DNA of 64,000 nt from Streptomyces sp. NBC_01454 (lineage in GTDB: Bacteria > Actinomycetota > Actinomycetes > Streptomycetales > Streptomycetaceae): the NCBI RefSeq assembly GCF_036227565.1, contig NZ_CP109460.1:1736001-1800000 (forward strand), written 5' to 3'. How positions within the stretch are numbered: the first letter of the stretch is position 1; the number at the start of each line of letters is the position of its first letter. The notes under the pieces were generated by a model. That model was not told where the DNA came from. It did not search any database and worked only from the letters and a program-made list of their open reading frames with translations. A program made the translations under genes and the position numbers. Below are positions 43,417 to 51,638 of this stretch, piece by piece.

Positions 43417-44612
43417 CGGGCGGCTCCCGCGGGAAGGTGCGGCGGGTGCCAGTCGCCGATCCTGGCGAGCGCCGCCTCCCCCGTCCGCGGCGGCGCCAGG
43501 GTCGTCAGGGCGTCTCGCGCCAGCACCTGCCACCACCGTTCGCGCAGCTTCATGCGGCCCACCCGGCGCGAGGCCGCCACGATCGCCTGGGCGCGGGGGC
43601 GCCGGCGCGCGTCGTAGTCGGCGAGCGCCTCCTCGGTGTCCGGGTGGGCGGCCAGCGCGGCACACAGCACGACGGCGTCCTCCAGGGCCTGGCAGGCGCC
43701 CTGCCCGAGGTCGGAGGTCATCGCGTGGGCGGCGTCGCCGAGCAGCGCGACCCGCCCCGCGGCGAACACCGGGAGCGGGAGGGGGAGTTCGAAGACGTCG
43801 TCGTGGCGGACCGCGCCGGGCGGGGTGCGGCCCAGCAGGTCGGGGAGGGGGCGATGCCAGGTGCCGAAGTGGCGTACCACCTCGGCGTGTTCGTCCGGAT
43901 GACGCGCGCCCTGCGGCGTGTTGGCGACGGCGTACCAGTAGACCCGGCCGTCGGCGAGCGGCATCCTGCCGAACTCCCGGCCGCGCCCCCAGGTCGTGCC
44001 GCCGGGCTCCTCGCGGTCGACCTCCGCGATCCCCCGCCAGACGCTGTGCCCGCTGTAGACCGGGGGCGCCGCGCCGGGCCACAGCTGCCCGCGCAGGCGG
44101 CTGTGGAGGCCGTCGGCGGCGATCACCACCCGGGCCGGGACGCTCACCCGGGCCGCGCCGCGCCGGTAGTGCACCAGCGCGGTGCCGTCGGCCCGCCGCT
44201 CCACGCCGGTGACCTCGGCGCCGGTCAGGAGGTGGTCGGCGGGTACCGCGTCGCGCAGGGTCCGGTGCAGGGCCGGCCGCAGCAGCACGGCGGTGGAGAG
44301 CCCATGGCGGCGCACGAACGCGGGGTCGGTGGGTTTCATCAGCCGCCGTCCCCCGGCGGTGCGCACCCCCTCGCCGCCCGGCAGCATGGTGGCGGCCAGC
44401 TCCCTGACCCGGTCGCCCACACCGAGCTGGTCCAGTGCCCGCTGGGCGTTGGCCAGCAGGGAGATCCCGGCGCCGTCGGCCCGCAGGGACCCGGCGCGTT
44501 CCAGCACCAGCACGGACCGTCCCATCCGGGTCAGGCCGGCCGCCGCGGCCAGTCCGCCGATACCGGCCCCGACCACCACCGCGTAGGGGTGGCCGGGCGT
44601 GTCGGCGGCCAT
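43413..44612 (-). CDS. FAD-dependent monooxygenase, second
   Basis: A 399-residue PHBH-fold flavin monooxygenase: [31 protein letters not shown] (FAD), VVIAADGLHSRLRGQLWPG (DG motif) and RVALLGDAAHAMTSDLGQGACQALEDAVVL (GD motif, about residues 285-313). The size and YSGHSVWRGIAEV segment place it with salicylate-hydroxylase-like aromatic hydroxylases rather than the larger PgaE/RdmE type at 51639. Its substrate is probably a ring-stage intermediate. Its start overlaps the exporter gene stop by one base. Confidence 0.88.
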   Translation of the reverse strand: MAADTPGHPYAVVVGAGIGGLAAAAGLTRMGRSVLVLERAGSLRADGAGISLLANAQRALDQLGVGDRVRELAATMLPGGEGVRTAGGRRLMKPTDPAFVRRHGLSTAVLLRPALHRTLRDAVPADHLLTGAEVTGVERRADGTALVHYRRGAARVSVPARVVIAADGLHSRLRGQLWPGAAPPVYSGHSVWRGIAEVDREEPGGTTWGRGREFGRMPLADGRVYWYAVANTPQGARHPDEHAEVVRHFGTWHRPLPDLLGRTPPGAVRHDDVFELPLPLPVFAAGRVALLGDAAHAMTSDLGQGACQALEDAVVLCAALAAHPDTEEALADYDARRRPRAQAIVAASRRVGRMKLRERWWQVLARDALTTLAPPRTGEAALARIGDWHPPHLPAGAAR

Positions 44613-46024
44613 CAGATCCGCTCGCCGGGCGCGTCGGGACGTCCCTTGATCAGCAGCGACGCGCCGAACGCGAGCGCGATGACGAGCGCGGCCGCCCACA
44701 GCGCCGCACGGTAGCCGTCCGCCGAGTGCACCCCGGCCGGTCCGGCGAGCTGGGCAGCCAGGACGAAGCCGAGGGACGAACCCACCCCGTAGGCGGCCGA
44801 GTTGACGCCGGGCAGCAGGCTGGGGCTCTGCGGCGCGGCGAGGAGGGCGCTCAGGCCGTTCAGCGGCGTCATGGCCCCCGCGAGACCGAAGCCGACGAGG
44901 ACCACCAGGGCCAGCACCAGCCACCGTGAGGACAGGCCCAGGGCGAGGGCGGCCAGCACCGGGACCGTGAGGGCGGTGGCGACGCGCAGCACACGGCGCC
45001 AGCCCACCCGGAAGGCGAGCGTGCCGACGGCGGGTGCCAGAAGGACGTTGACCAGGCACACCGGCACGATGAAGAACAGCGCGGCCTCGGTGGCCGAGAG
45101 GCCGTAGCCGACCTCACGGTTCTGACTGAACACCGGTATCACGAAGTTGATGGTGCTGAGCATGCCCATGGTGACGAGGATCGAGGTGAGCAGGACGGGC
45201 CAGGCCTGACGGGACCTCAGATACTGGGGCGGCAGCAGCGCGTTCGGCCGCCGGCGCTCGATGGCCCAGAACACCACCAGGAGCAGCGCGCCGAGCACCA
45301 GCATGCCCGCCACGCCGCCCGCCGGGGCGCCGGCGGCCATGCCGATGCCCAGCTCCACACAGGCCAGGGCGAGCGAGAGCACCGTGAGCCCCAGCCAGTC
45401 CAGGCGGCCCGTCGCGACCCGTTCCGGCTCCGGCACGGTCCGGCCCAGAACCACCGCGGTGAGCACCCCGAACGCGGCCATGACCAGGAAGACCGACCGG
45501 TAGCCGTACCGGTCGGTGAGCCATCCGGAGAGCAGGCCGTCCAGCCCGACGATGCCGCCGTTCGCGGCGGTGATCAGGCCCATGGCACGGCCGAACTGTC
45601 CGGGCCCCAGGGTCTGTCGCATCACGCGCAGCGCCAGGGGGAACACCGCGGTCGCCGTGGACTGCACGGTACGGCCGACGACGAACACCGCCATCGTCGG
45701 GGCGGCCGCCGCGACGAGCGCCCCGGCGACGGCCAGCGCCAGCGCACCGATCATCAGGGCACGGGTGCGTCCGTAGTCGCTGCAGGCCGCCATGATCACC
45801 GAGAGCAGCCCGCCCAGGAGGAAGAACAGGGCCTGGGCCAGGCCCACGGCGGCGGTGTCGGCGTGCAGCCGCCGGGCGATGTCCGGGAGCGCCGGGGTGG
45901 GCATGGAGATGCACAGCTGGCAGGCGACCGCCGCAAGCACCAGCGCGGCGATGAGGGACGTCGTGCTGCGGGAGGGCGGGACGGCCGCGTCGGGCGACAG
46001 GCCGGGTGGGGATGTCTGTTTCAT
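44612..46024 (-). CDS. MFS drug/product exporter
   Basis: A 470-residue major facilitator transporter with about 14 transmembrane helices (DHA2-like length). SMPTPALPDIARRLH follows helix 1, YGRTRALMIGALALAVAGALVAA gives the loop 2-3 motif, VGRTVQSTATAVFPLALRVMR is helix 4 and LLSGWLTDRYGYRSVFLV is the helix 5-6 region. It probably exports the mature polyketide and provides self-resistance. It sits inside the tailoring operon, coupled to the monooxygenase. It is the only transporter gene in the cluster portion seen. Confidence 0.9.
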   Translation of the reverse strand: MKQTSPPGLSPDAAVPPSRSTTSLIAALVLAAVACQLCISMPTPALPDIARRLHADTAAVGLAQALFFLLGGLLSVIMAACSDYGRTRALMIGALALAVAGALVAAAAPTMAVFVVGRTVQSTATAVFPLALRVMRQTLGPGQFGRAMGLITAANGGIVGLDGLLSGWLTDRYGYRSVFLVMAAFGVLTAVVLGRTVPEPERVATGRLDWLGLTVLSLALACVELGIGMAAGAPAGGVAGMLVLGALLLVVFWAIERRRPNALLPPQYLRSRQAWPVLLTSILVTMGMLSTINFVIPVFSQNREVGYGLSATEAALFFIVPVCLVNVLLAPAVGTLAFRVGWRRVLRVATALTVPVLAALALGLSSRWLVLALVVLVGFGLAGAMTPLNGLSALLAAPQSPSLLPGVNSAAYGVGSSLGFVLAAQLAGPAGVHSADGYRAALWAAALVIALAFGASLLIKGRPDAPGERI

Positions 46025-46050
46025 GGCGGACCTCGTGGTGGTGGGCGGGC

Positions 46051-46743
46051 TCAACGGGGAGGCGGGGCGGGGGCGACGGGGCCGGGGGCCGGGTCGTCGA
46101 GGGCGGCGTCGGCGAAGGCGAGTTCGCACCGGGCGCCGCGCAGGAACCAGTCGGCCGTCTCCGCGGTCTCGGCGGGCGTCGCCGTCGCACCGAACCGGTC
46201 GGTCAGCTCCCGTACCGCGCGCACCGCGTACCGCGCGCCGTCACCGGGCAGATAGGCCGCCAGCCACGGCAGGTAGCGGGAGCCCGGACGCTGCCGTGCC
46301 CGCAGGTCCTGGCAGACCTCCAGGTGCAAGAGCATGAAGGGCAGCAGCGCGCCGATGCCGGCCGCCCACGACGTGGCTACGGCCGCGGTCACCGTGGCGC
46401 ACTGGACGCGGGCGGCGTGGTGGGCGCCGGCCCCCGGATCGGGTGGGCGCACCCCGAGCACGGGCGCCAGGCCGGCCAGCGCCGTACGCAGCCTCGGGCC
46501 CGAGTCGAGGGTCTCGAAGGCGCAGCGGGAGAGCAGGACGACGTCGGTGTCGTCCGCGGTGCCCGCCGCGCACCGGGCGAAGGCGCGCCCGTAGCAGGGC
46601 AGGAGGTGGCCGGTGTCCTGCTCCACGAAGCGCACCAGGGCCTCGCCCGGCAGCGTGCCCTGGCGCAGTCCGGCCCAGAAGGGGTGGTCGAGCACGTCGC
46701 GGAGCACCGGGGCGGCCAGCTCGGCGAGGTCGTCGGAGAGCAT
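46051..46743 (-). CDS. TenA-like (haem-oxygenase-fold) protein without catalytic cysteine, copy 2
   Basis: A 230-residue paralogue of the protein at 38538-39212. LDHPFWAGLRQGTLPGEALVRFVEQDTGHLLPCYGRAFARC is almost the same, GIGALLPFMLLHLEVC has Phe136 where TenA has its nucleophilic Cys, and GARCELAFADAAL keeps the C-terminal Glu (E208). D43 and H46 are conserved in both copies, while H141 of copy 1 is lost (H140 lies one residue earlier). It sits between the exporter and P450 copy 2. Two non-thiaminase TenA proteins in one cluster, each beside a P450, suggests related but separate tasks. Confidence 0.82.
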   Translation of the reverse strand: MLSDDLAELAAPVLRDVLDHPFWAGLRQGTLPGEALVRFVEQDTGHLLPCYGRAFARCAAGTADDTDVVLLSRCAFETLDSGPRLRTALAGLAPVLGVRPPDPGAGAHHAARVQCATVTAAVATSWAAGIGALLPFMLLHLEVCQDLRARQRPGSRYLPWLAAYLPGDGARYAVRAVRELTDRFGATATPAETAETADWFLRGARCELAFADAALDDPAPGPVAPAPPPR

Positions 46744-46749
46744 GGCCGG

Positions 46750-47940
46750 CTACCAGGCGAGGGGGACGGCGCGCGGGCGGGAGAAGGCCAGCCCGCTGCT
46801 CCACTCCAGGTCCCGCTCCGGCACCGCCAGGCGCAGGCCGGGCAGCTCGCGCAGCAGCGCGCCGATCCCCGCCGCCAGTTCCATCCGGCCGAGTTGGGCG
46901 CCCAGGCAGTGGTGGATGCCGTGGCCGAAGGACAGGTGCGGGTTGGGCGACCGGTCCAGGAGCAGTTCGCCGGGACTGTCGAAGACCTCGGGGTCCTGGT
47001 TGGCGGCGTTGATCAGCGGGAGGACGGCGTCGCCGGCGGCGATGCGGACCCCCTGGATCTCGACGTCCTCCAGGGCGATGCGCAGCGCCCCCAGCCCGCC
47101 GCCCGCCTGGGAACGGCGCAGCAGTTCCTCGACGGCGGTGGGCAGCAACTCGGGGCGCTCCCGCAGCCGTTCGAGGTCGGCGGGGCGGCGCAGCAGGGTG
47201 AGCACCGCGTGCACCAGCCCGGATGTCGTGGCGTGGTAGCCCGCGCCGAGCAACGTGTAGCCGAAGGCGAGGAGTTCCTCGTCGTCGAGCCGGTCGCCGT
47301 CGTCGGCCGCGTTGATCAGGACCATCAGCACGTCGTCGGTGGGGTCGGCCCGTTTGGCCTCGATCAGGCGGGTGAGGTAGCCGCTCAGCTCGCCGCGGGC
47401 CGCCACCACCTCCTCCCGCCGCTCCCGGTCATAGCTGAGCATCACGTCGGTCCAGGCGCGGAATCGGTCGACGTCCTCGTACGGCACCCCGAGCAGCCGG
47501 CAGATGACGGTGATCGGCAGCGGCTGGGCGAGGCCGGCGACGAGGTCGGCCGGGGGGCCGGAGGTGCGCATGGCCGTGACGAGGTCGTCCGCGAGGGTGC
47601 GTACCTCGGTGCCGAGGGCCCTGATCCGGGCGGGTGAGAAGGCACGCGAGACGAGCCGGCGCAGCCTGGTGTGCTCCGGCGGGTCCATGACGAAGATCGA
47701 TTTCGACCCCTCCGCGAGGGGCAGCAGCCGTGGTGCGCCCGGGGCGGTGATGGCCTGACGGCTGAAGCGCCGGTCGGCCAGGACCCGGCGGACGTCCTCG
47801 TGCCGGGAGACCAGCCACACCAGGTCGCCGGTGGGGAGGGCGACGCGGGCGACCGGTTCGTCGCGCAGCAGGGCGGCATGGCGTGCGGGCGGGTCGAGCG
47901 GATCGGCCGGGGGGAACGGGAAGGTGTCGTCGGTGGGCAT
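46750..47940 (-). CDS. Cytochrome P450, copy 2
   Basis: A 396-residue CYP. The haem loop is LSFGHGIHHCLGAQLGRMEL, the ExxR in AVEELLRRS and the distinctive FVMDPPEHTRLRRLVSRAFSP is the C-helix region. The I-helix reads LLGAGYHATTSGLVHAV, where the usual acid before Thr is Ala, a second departure from AGxE/DT in this cluster. ATG 47940 is used; an in-frame GTG at 47970 would add ten residues. It lies 6 bp before the TenA-like gene, mirroring the P450/TenA neighbourhood of the left arm. Confidence 0.88.
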   Translation of the reverse strand: MPTDDTFPFPPADPLDPPARHAALLRDEPVARVALPTGDLVWLVSRHEDVRRVLADRRFSRQAITAPGAPRLLPLAEGSKSIFVMDPPEHTRLRRLVSRAFSPARIRALGTEVRTLADDLVTAMRTSGPPADLVAGLAQPLPITVICRLLGVPYEDVDRFRAWTDVMLSYDRERREEVVAARGELSGYLTRLIEAKRADPTDDVLMVLINAADDGDRLDDEELLAFGYTLLGAGYHATTSGLVHAVLTLLRRPADLERLRERPELLPTAVEELLRRSQAGGGLGALRIALEDVEIQGVRIAAGDAVLPLINAANQDPEVFDSPGELLLDRSPNPHLSFGHGIHHCLGAQLGRMELAAGIGALLRELPGLRLAVPERDLEWSSGLAFSRPRAVPLAW

Positions 47941-47979
47941 CGGGCTCTCTTTCGGGGTCGCTTCGGCCACGGCGTCTGC

Positions 47980-49044
47980 TCAGACCGGCCGGTACTCCAG
48001 CAGGGCCAGGTCACCGGGGGCGGGGTCGTTGGCCGGGGCGAAGCCGGCGGCCGCGGCCAGCCGGTGCCACTCCTCGCGGTCGCGTTCCCGGCCGCCGAGG
48101 GCCGCCATCATCTCGATGTCGGTGAGCTTGCCGAGGTCCCACTCCCCGGGGCCGGTCAGCAGCATGTCGACGATGAGGAGCCGGGCGTCCTCGCGGGGGC
48201 CGACGGCCTCCCGTACGCGCGAGAGGATCCGTCCGGCGTCGCGGTCGCTCCAGTTGTGCAGGGTGTGTTTGATGAAGTAGGCGTCATACCCGGCGGGGAC
48301 GGACGTGAAGAAGTCGGTCGCCACCGCCGCGGCCCGGTCGGCCACCCCGCGGCGTTCGAACTCCGCCTTCGCCCCGTCGACGACCTGCGGCTGGTCGCAG
48401 ACGGCTCCGGTGCAGGTGGGGTGGCGGACGAGGACCTCGGCGAGGAACTGCCCGCGGCCGCCGCCGATATCGGCGATCCGGGGGAAGCGGGAGAAGTCGA
48501 ACTGCTCGAAGATCCGGTCGGTGCCCGGGTAGTGGTTCTGCACCATGGCCCGGTCGAAGAGCGCGGCACTGCCCGGGTGGGCCCGCAGGTGGTCGAAGAA
48601 CGTCTCGCCGAAGGCGTGGTCGAAGGCCGGCGCACCGGTTCGCACGGTGTGCAGCAGGTTCTCGTACGGCCGCCACATCATCGGGTCGCTGGCGAACAGG
48701 AACATGTCGCGCACGCTCCCCTCGACCCCGCTGCGCAGCCCCTGCCCGGCGGCGGTGAGCGCGAAGGCGCGCTCCGGCGTCTCCGCCAGGACGCCGGTGG
48801 CCGCCGCGCAGCGCAGCACCCGGTACAGGGCGTCGGCGTCCGCGCCGGTCTCGCGCGCCAGGTCGGTCGCGGTGCGGGGCCCTTCGGCCAGCAGGTCCGG
48901 GATGCCCAACTGCACCACCGGCCGCAGCGCGCCGATCGTCCACTTCCCCACGAACAGCCCGATCACCCGCTGGGCAGGGGGGAGTTCGACCGGGAACCAC
49001 GTCAGGACCCCGGTGACCTCGGAGCCGTCCTCCGCACTGTTCAT
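47980..49044 (-). CDS. SAM-dependent O-methyltransferase, copy 1
   Basis: A 354-residue methyltransferase with the N-terminal dimerisation winged helix (residues about 30-110) and a Rossmann domain. SAM motif I is IADIGGGRGQFLAEVL, and the catalytic His is kept in FIKHTLHNWSDRDAGRIL. Its closest pattern is the aromatic-polyketide/acetylserotonin O-methyltransferase group (TcmN/DnrK relatives). It differs from the other three methyltransferases, which are close to one another. The ATG has GAGGAG. It lies downstream of P450 copy 3. Confidence 0.9.
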   Translation of the reverse strand: MNSAEDGSEVTGVLTWFPVELPPAQRVIGLFVGKWTIGALRPVVQLGIPDLLAEGPRTATDLARETGADADALYRVLRCAAATGVLAETPERAFALTAAGQGLRSGVEGSVRDMFLFASDPMMWRPYENLLHTVRTGAPAFDHAFGETFFDHLRAHPGSAALFDRAMVQNHYPGTDRIFEQFDFSRFPRIADIGGGRGQFLAEVLVRHPTCTGAVCDQPQVVDGAKAEFERRGVADRAAAVATDFFTSVPAGYDAYFIKHTLHNWSDRDAGRILSRVREAVGPREDARLLIVDMLLTGPGEWDLGKLTDIEMMAALGGRERDREEWHRLAAAAGFAPANDPAPGDLALLEYRPV

Positions 49045-49073
49045 GGCTTCTCCTCTCCGGCCGCGGCCACGGT

Positions 49074-50246
49074 TCAGACGAACCGGGCGGGCATCTGTCG
49101 GAAGCTGTTCATGAAGTTCGTGGTGCTGCGCACCGGGGGGCCGGTGAGTTCGAGGCGGGGCAGCCGGTCGAGCAGGGCCGCGAGCAGCAGCCGCAGTTCC
49201 AGCGTGGCCAGGCCGCGCCCGATGCAGACGTGCGGTCCGCCGCCGCCGAAGGACACGTGCGGGTTGGGCTGCCGGCCGACGTCGAAGCGTTCGGGGTGGT
49301 CGAAGGCGGACTCGTCGCGGTTGGCGGAGGTGTACCAGAGCACCGCCCGCTCCCCGGCGCGGACGGGCGTGCCGGCGATCTCGGTGTCCCGGGCCACCTG
49401 GCGGGCGAAGTGCGTCGCGGGGGTGACCCAGCGGATGATCTCCTCGACGGCGAGCGGGATCAGGGCGCGGTCGGCCCGCAGTGCCGCCAGCTGCCCGGGG
49501 TGGTCGAGCAGCGCGAGCACGCCGCCGGTGACCGAGCAGTACGTCGTCTCGCTGCCCGCCCCCATGAGGGTGGTGGCGAACAGGGCGATCTCCTGCGGCT
49601 CCAGCCGGCCCGTGGTGTCGTTGCCGGCCGCGAGCAGCACCGAGAAGAGGTCGTCCGCCGGTGCGGCGCGCCGCCGCCCGACCAGTTCCTCGAAGTACGC
49701 CATGAGGTTCCCGAACGCGACCCCCGCCTTCTCGGGCGTGCTGTGGTGGTAGTCCGGGTCGCCGAGGTTGACGGTGTGCCGGGTCCACTCGACGACCTGG
49801 GCGCGTTCGACGGGCGGCACCCCGATGAGTGCGGTCAGCACCTCCAGCGGCAGCTGCATCGCGATGTCCTCGGCCAGGTCGAACTCGCCGCCGGCGGCGC
49901 AGTCGTCGAGGATGCGGTCCACGATCGCCGCCACCGGCTTCTCCAGCGCGGCCAGGCGGGCGGGGGTGAACCCCTTGAAGGCGAGCTTGCGCAGGCGGGT
50001 GTGTGCGGGGGCGTCCAGGAACGAGATGAGCGGCAGGCCCGTGCTGTCCTGACGCACCGAGGTCATCGTGCTCGGGCCGGAGTGGAAGGTGTCGTGCTCG
50101 CGCGAGGCCCGTACCACGTCGGCGTGGCGCACCAGGTACCAGAACGGGTACCCCTCGGCGTCGTAGGCCCGGGTGAGTCCCGGGCGGCCGCGCAGGTGGC
50201 GGAAGTAGTCGTGGGGGACGCCGCCGGCGAAGGCCCGCGCGTCCAT
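49074..50246 (-). CDS. Cytochrome P450, copy 3
   Basis: A 390-residue CYP with fully canonical motifs: I-helix TLMGAGSETTYCSVTGG, ExxR in AVEEIIRW and haem loop FGGGGPHVCIGRGLATLELR. ISFLDAPAHTRLRKLAFKGFTP marks the C-helix region. ATG 50246 is preferred because AAGGGA precedes it; ATG 50264 adds six residues. It follows a 153-bp spacer containing a strong hairpin behind the O-methyltransferase gene, so it may have its own promoter. Role: hydroxylation or ring oxidation, not assignable further. Confidence 0.9.
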   Translation of the reverse strand: MDARAFAGGVPHDYFRHLRGRPGLTRAYDAEGYPFWYLVRHADVVRASREHDTFHSGPSTMTSVRQDSTGLPLISFLDAPAHTRLRKLAFKGFTPARLAALEKPVAAIVDRILDDCAAGGEFDLAEDIAMQLPLEVLTALIGVPPVERAQVVEWTRHTVNLGDPDYHHSTPEKAGVAFGNLMAYFEELVGRRRAAPADDLFSVLLAAGNDTTGRLEPQEIALFATTLMGAGSETTYCSVTGGVLALLDHPGQLAALRADRALIPLAVEEIIRWVTPATHFARQVARDTEIAGTPVRAGERAVLWYTSANRDESAFDHPERFDVGRQPNPHVSFGGGGPHVCIGRGLATLELRLLLAALLDRLPRLELTGPPVRSTTNFMNSFRQMPARFV

Positions 50247-50360
50247 GAGATCCCTTTCCTGCATGGTTTCTGCACTCTCCGCGGCGCCGGGACTGCCGCC
50301 GTGGTCCGCGAGCGGGTGGCGTGGCGGAGGCGGACGGAGGCGTTCTGGTCCGCCGGGCGG

Positions 50361-50398
50361 CCCGTGGCCGCCGGCCCCCGGTGGCCGGCGGCCACGGG
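50361..50398. terminator. Terminator after O-methyltransferase copy 2
   Basis: A perfect 14-bp stem (CCCGTGGCCGCCGG / CCGGCGGCCACGGG) with a 10-nt loop directly after the O-methyltransferase stop at 50400. It separates this gene from the P450-led genes downstream, or limits read-through to them. Confidence 0.7.
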
Positions 50399-50399
50399 G

Positions 50400-51425
50400 T
50401 CAGCCCGCCTTGCGGCAGACGACGAGGGTGTCGTAGTCGCCGAGCGGCCGGTCGGTGACCGAGGCGAACCCCGCCGAGGTGGCGTGGTCGCGCAGTTCGG
50501 CGACGGTGTACTCGCTGCCGCCGTCGGTGACCAGCAGCATGTCGAGGCTGATGACCAGGTTCTCCACGTGGCGTGGGTCCTCGTCGAGCATCCGGTCGTA
50601 CACCAGCAGCTCGCCGCCGGGGCGTACGCTGCGGAACGCCTTGTGCACCAGGAGCCGGCGCTGCTCGGCGCTCCAGTCGTGCAGGGCGTGGCCGATGACG
50701 ACGAGGTCCGCCTCGGGCAGCTCCTGGGTGAAGAAGTCCCCCGGGTGGAAGGTGACCTTGCCGGTCATCCCGAGTTCGGCCATCTTCTCGTCGAACAGCG
50801 GGGCCATCTGCGGAAGGTCGAAGACCCGCCCGGTCAGGTGCGGGTGGGCGGCCACGATCCGGGCCGCCATGTTGCCGCGGCAGCCCCCGACGTCGAGGAC
50901 GGTTGCGTGGCGGTCCCAGCCGTCGTAGGCCGCCAGCAGCTGCGGGGCCAGGACGTGGGTGAGCGCGTCCATCATGTTGACGAACTGGCCCAGCAGCCGG
51001 GGGTCTTCGATCATGGTGAAGAAGTCGCCCCCGGCCTGCGGCTTGCCGGTGCGCAGCGCCTCGGTGAGCCGGCCCCACGCCGGGTACAGGTTGCGGTTGG
51101 ACCGCTCCAGGAAGCCGCCGATGTACAGGGGTTCGCCCCGCACCAGGTAATGGCGGGCCCCCGGTGCGTTGCGGTAGCGGTCGCCGTCGCGCTCCAGCAG
51201 GTCGAGTCCCACCAGGAGCTGGAGCCAGTCACGCAGTCCCCGGCCGTGCAGGCCGAGCGCCGCGCCGATCTCCTGCGGAGTTCTGGCGTCGTCGCGCAGG
51301 GTGGTGAACAGGTCCAGTTCCACGGCGCTCAGCAGCGCCTTGGCGTCGCAGAAGGCATTGGCCAACCGCAGGATGCCAGCCGGCGTGGAGGTACCCGCGC
51401 CGTCGTGGGCAGCGATGCCCGTCAT
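50400..51425 (-). CDS. SAM-dependent O-methyltransferase, copy 2
   Basis: A 341-residue methyltransferase. The N-terminal winged helix includes NAFCDAKALLSAVELDLFTTL and GLHGRGLRDWLQLLVGLDLL. SAM motif I is VLDVGGCRGNMAARIVAAHPH, and the catalytic His-Asp is present in VVIGHALHDWSAEQRR. It is highly similar in layout to the copies at 53264 and 55744, but it is the only one of these three keeping the catalytic His. It starts in a divergent 213-bp region with a SARP-type site and is followed by a terminator. Confidence 0.9.
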   Translation of the reverse strand: MTGIAAHDGAGTSTPAGILRLANAFCDAKALLSAVELDLFTTLRDDARTPQEIGAALGLHGRGLRDWLQLLVGLDLLERDGDRYRNAPGARHYLVRGEPLYIGGFLERSNRNLYPAWGRLTEALRTGKPQAGGDFFTMIEDPRLLGQFVNMMDALTHVLAPQLLAAYDGWDRHATVLDVGGCRGNMAARIVAAHPHLTGRVFDLPQMAPLFDEKMAELGMTGKVTFHPGDFFTQELPEADLVVIGHALHDWSAEQRRLLVHKAFRSVRPGGELLVYDRMLDEDPRHVENLVISLDMLLVTDGGSEYTVAELRDHATSAGFASVTDRPLGDYDTLVVCRKAG

Positions 51426-51509
51426 CCGCCTCACTCCTTCCACCGCGGCCTGGCGGGACCGCCACGCCGGTGCAGGCAACGACGCTGGCAGCGTGCTGTG
51501 GAACTCCGC

Positions 51510-51527
51510 TCGAAGGTCGCTGGAGGG
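51510..51527. promoter_or_regulatory. SARP-type operator B (divergent O-methyltransferase / FAD monooxygenase)
   Basis: TCGAAGG-TCGC-TGGAGGG, the 7-4-7 repeat closest to the consensus. It lies 85 bp before the O-methyltransferase start at 51425 (orientation as at 34581 and 60274) and 112 bp before the FAD monooxygenase start, so one site may serve both. Confidence 0.65.
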
Positions 51528-51638
51528 ACCCGGACCGTCCGGCCGCTGCTCGGGGCGCCATCGTTTCTCCAGTACCGGAAGACGGGCGCGGGCTTCGATG
51601 GGCCGGTCAGGCACACCGAACTCGTCGAGGGATCTGGC

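Noticed and set aside
43413..45059. Longer start for the 43413 monooxygenase reaching into the exporter gene
   Set aside because: The FAD-binding motif begins right after the ATG at 44612; extra residues are antisense-like exporter sequence.
50290..50345. CGGAGG repeats upstream of P450 copy 3 as a fifth SARP site
   Set aside because: The spacing is 10 bp rather than 11 and the heptamers lack the TCGAAGG/TGGAGG pattern; more likely simple GC-rich repetition.
47980..51078. 1032-residue minus-strand frame through P450 copy 3 and the O-methyltransferase
   Set aside because: Only the last 354 residues are a real protein; the upstream part is out-of-frame P450 DNA with no homology.
51565..51605. 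CTCCAG and CTTCGA elements near the FAD hydroxylase start as another SARP site
   Set aside because: They are separated by about 26 bp, not a multiple of 11, and lack the 7-4-7 layout.
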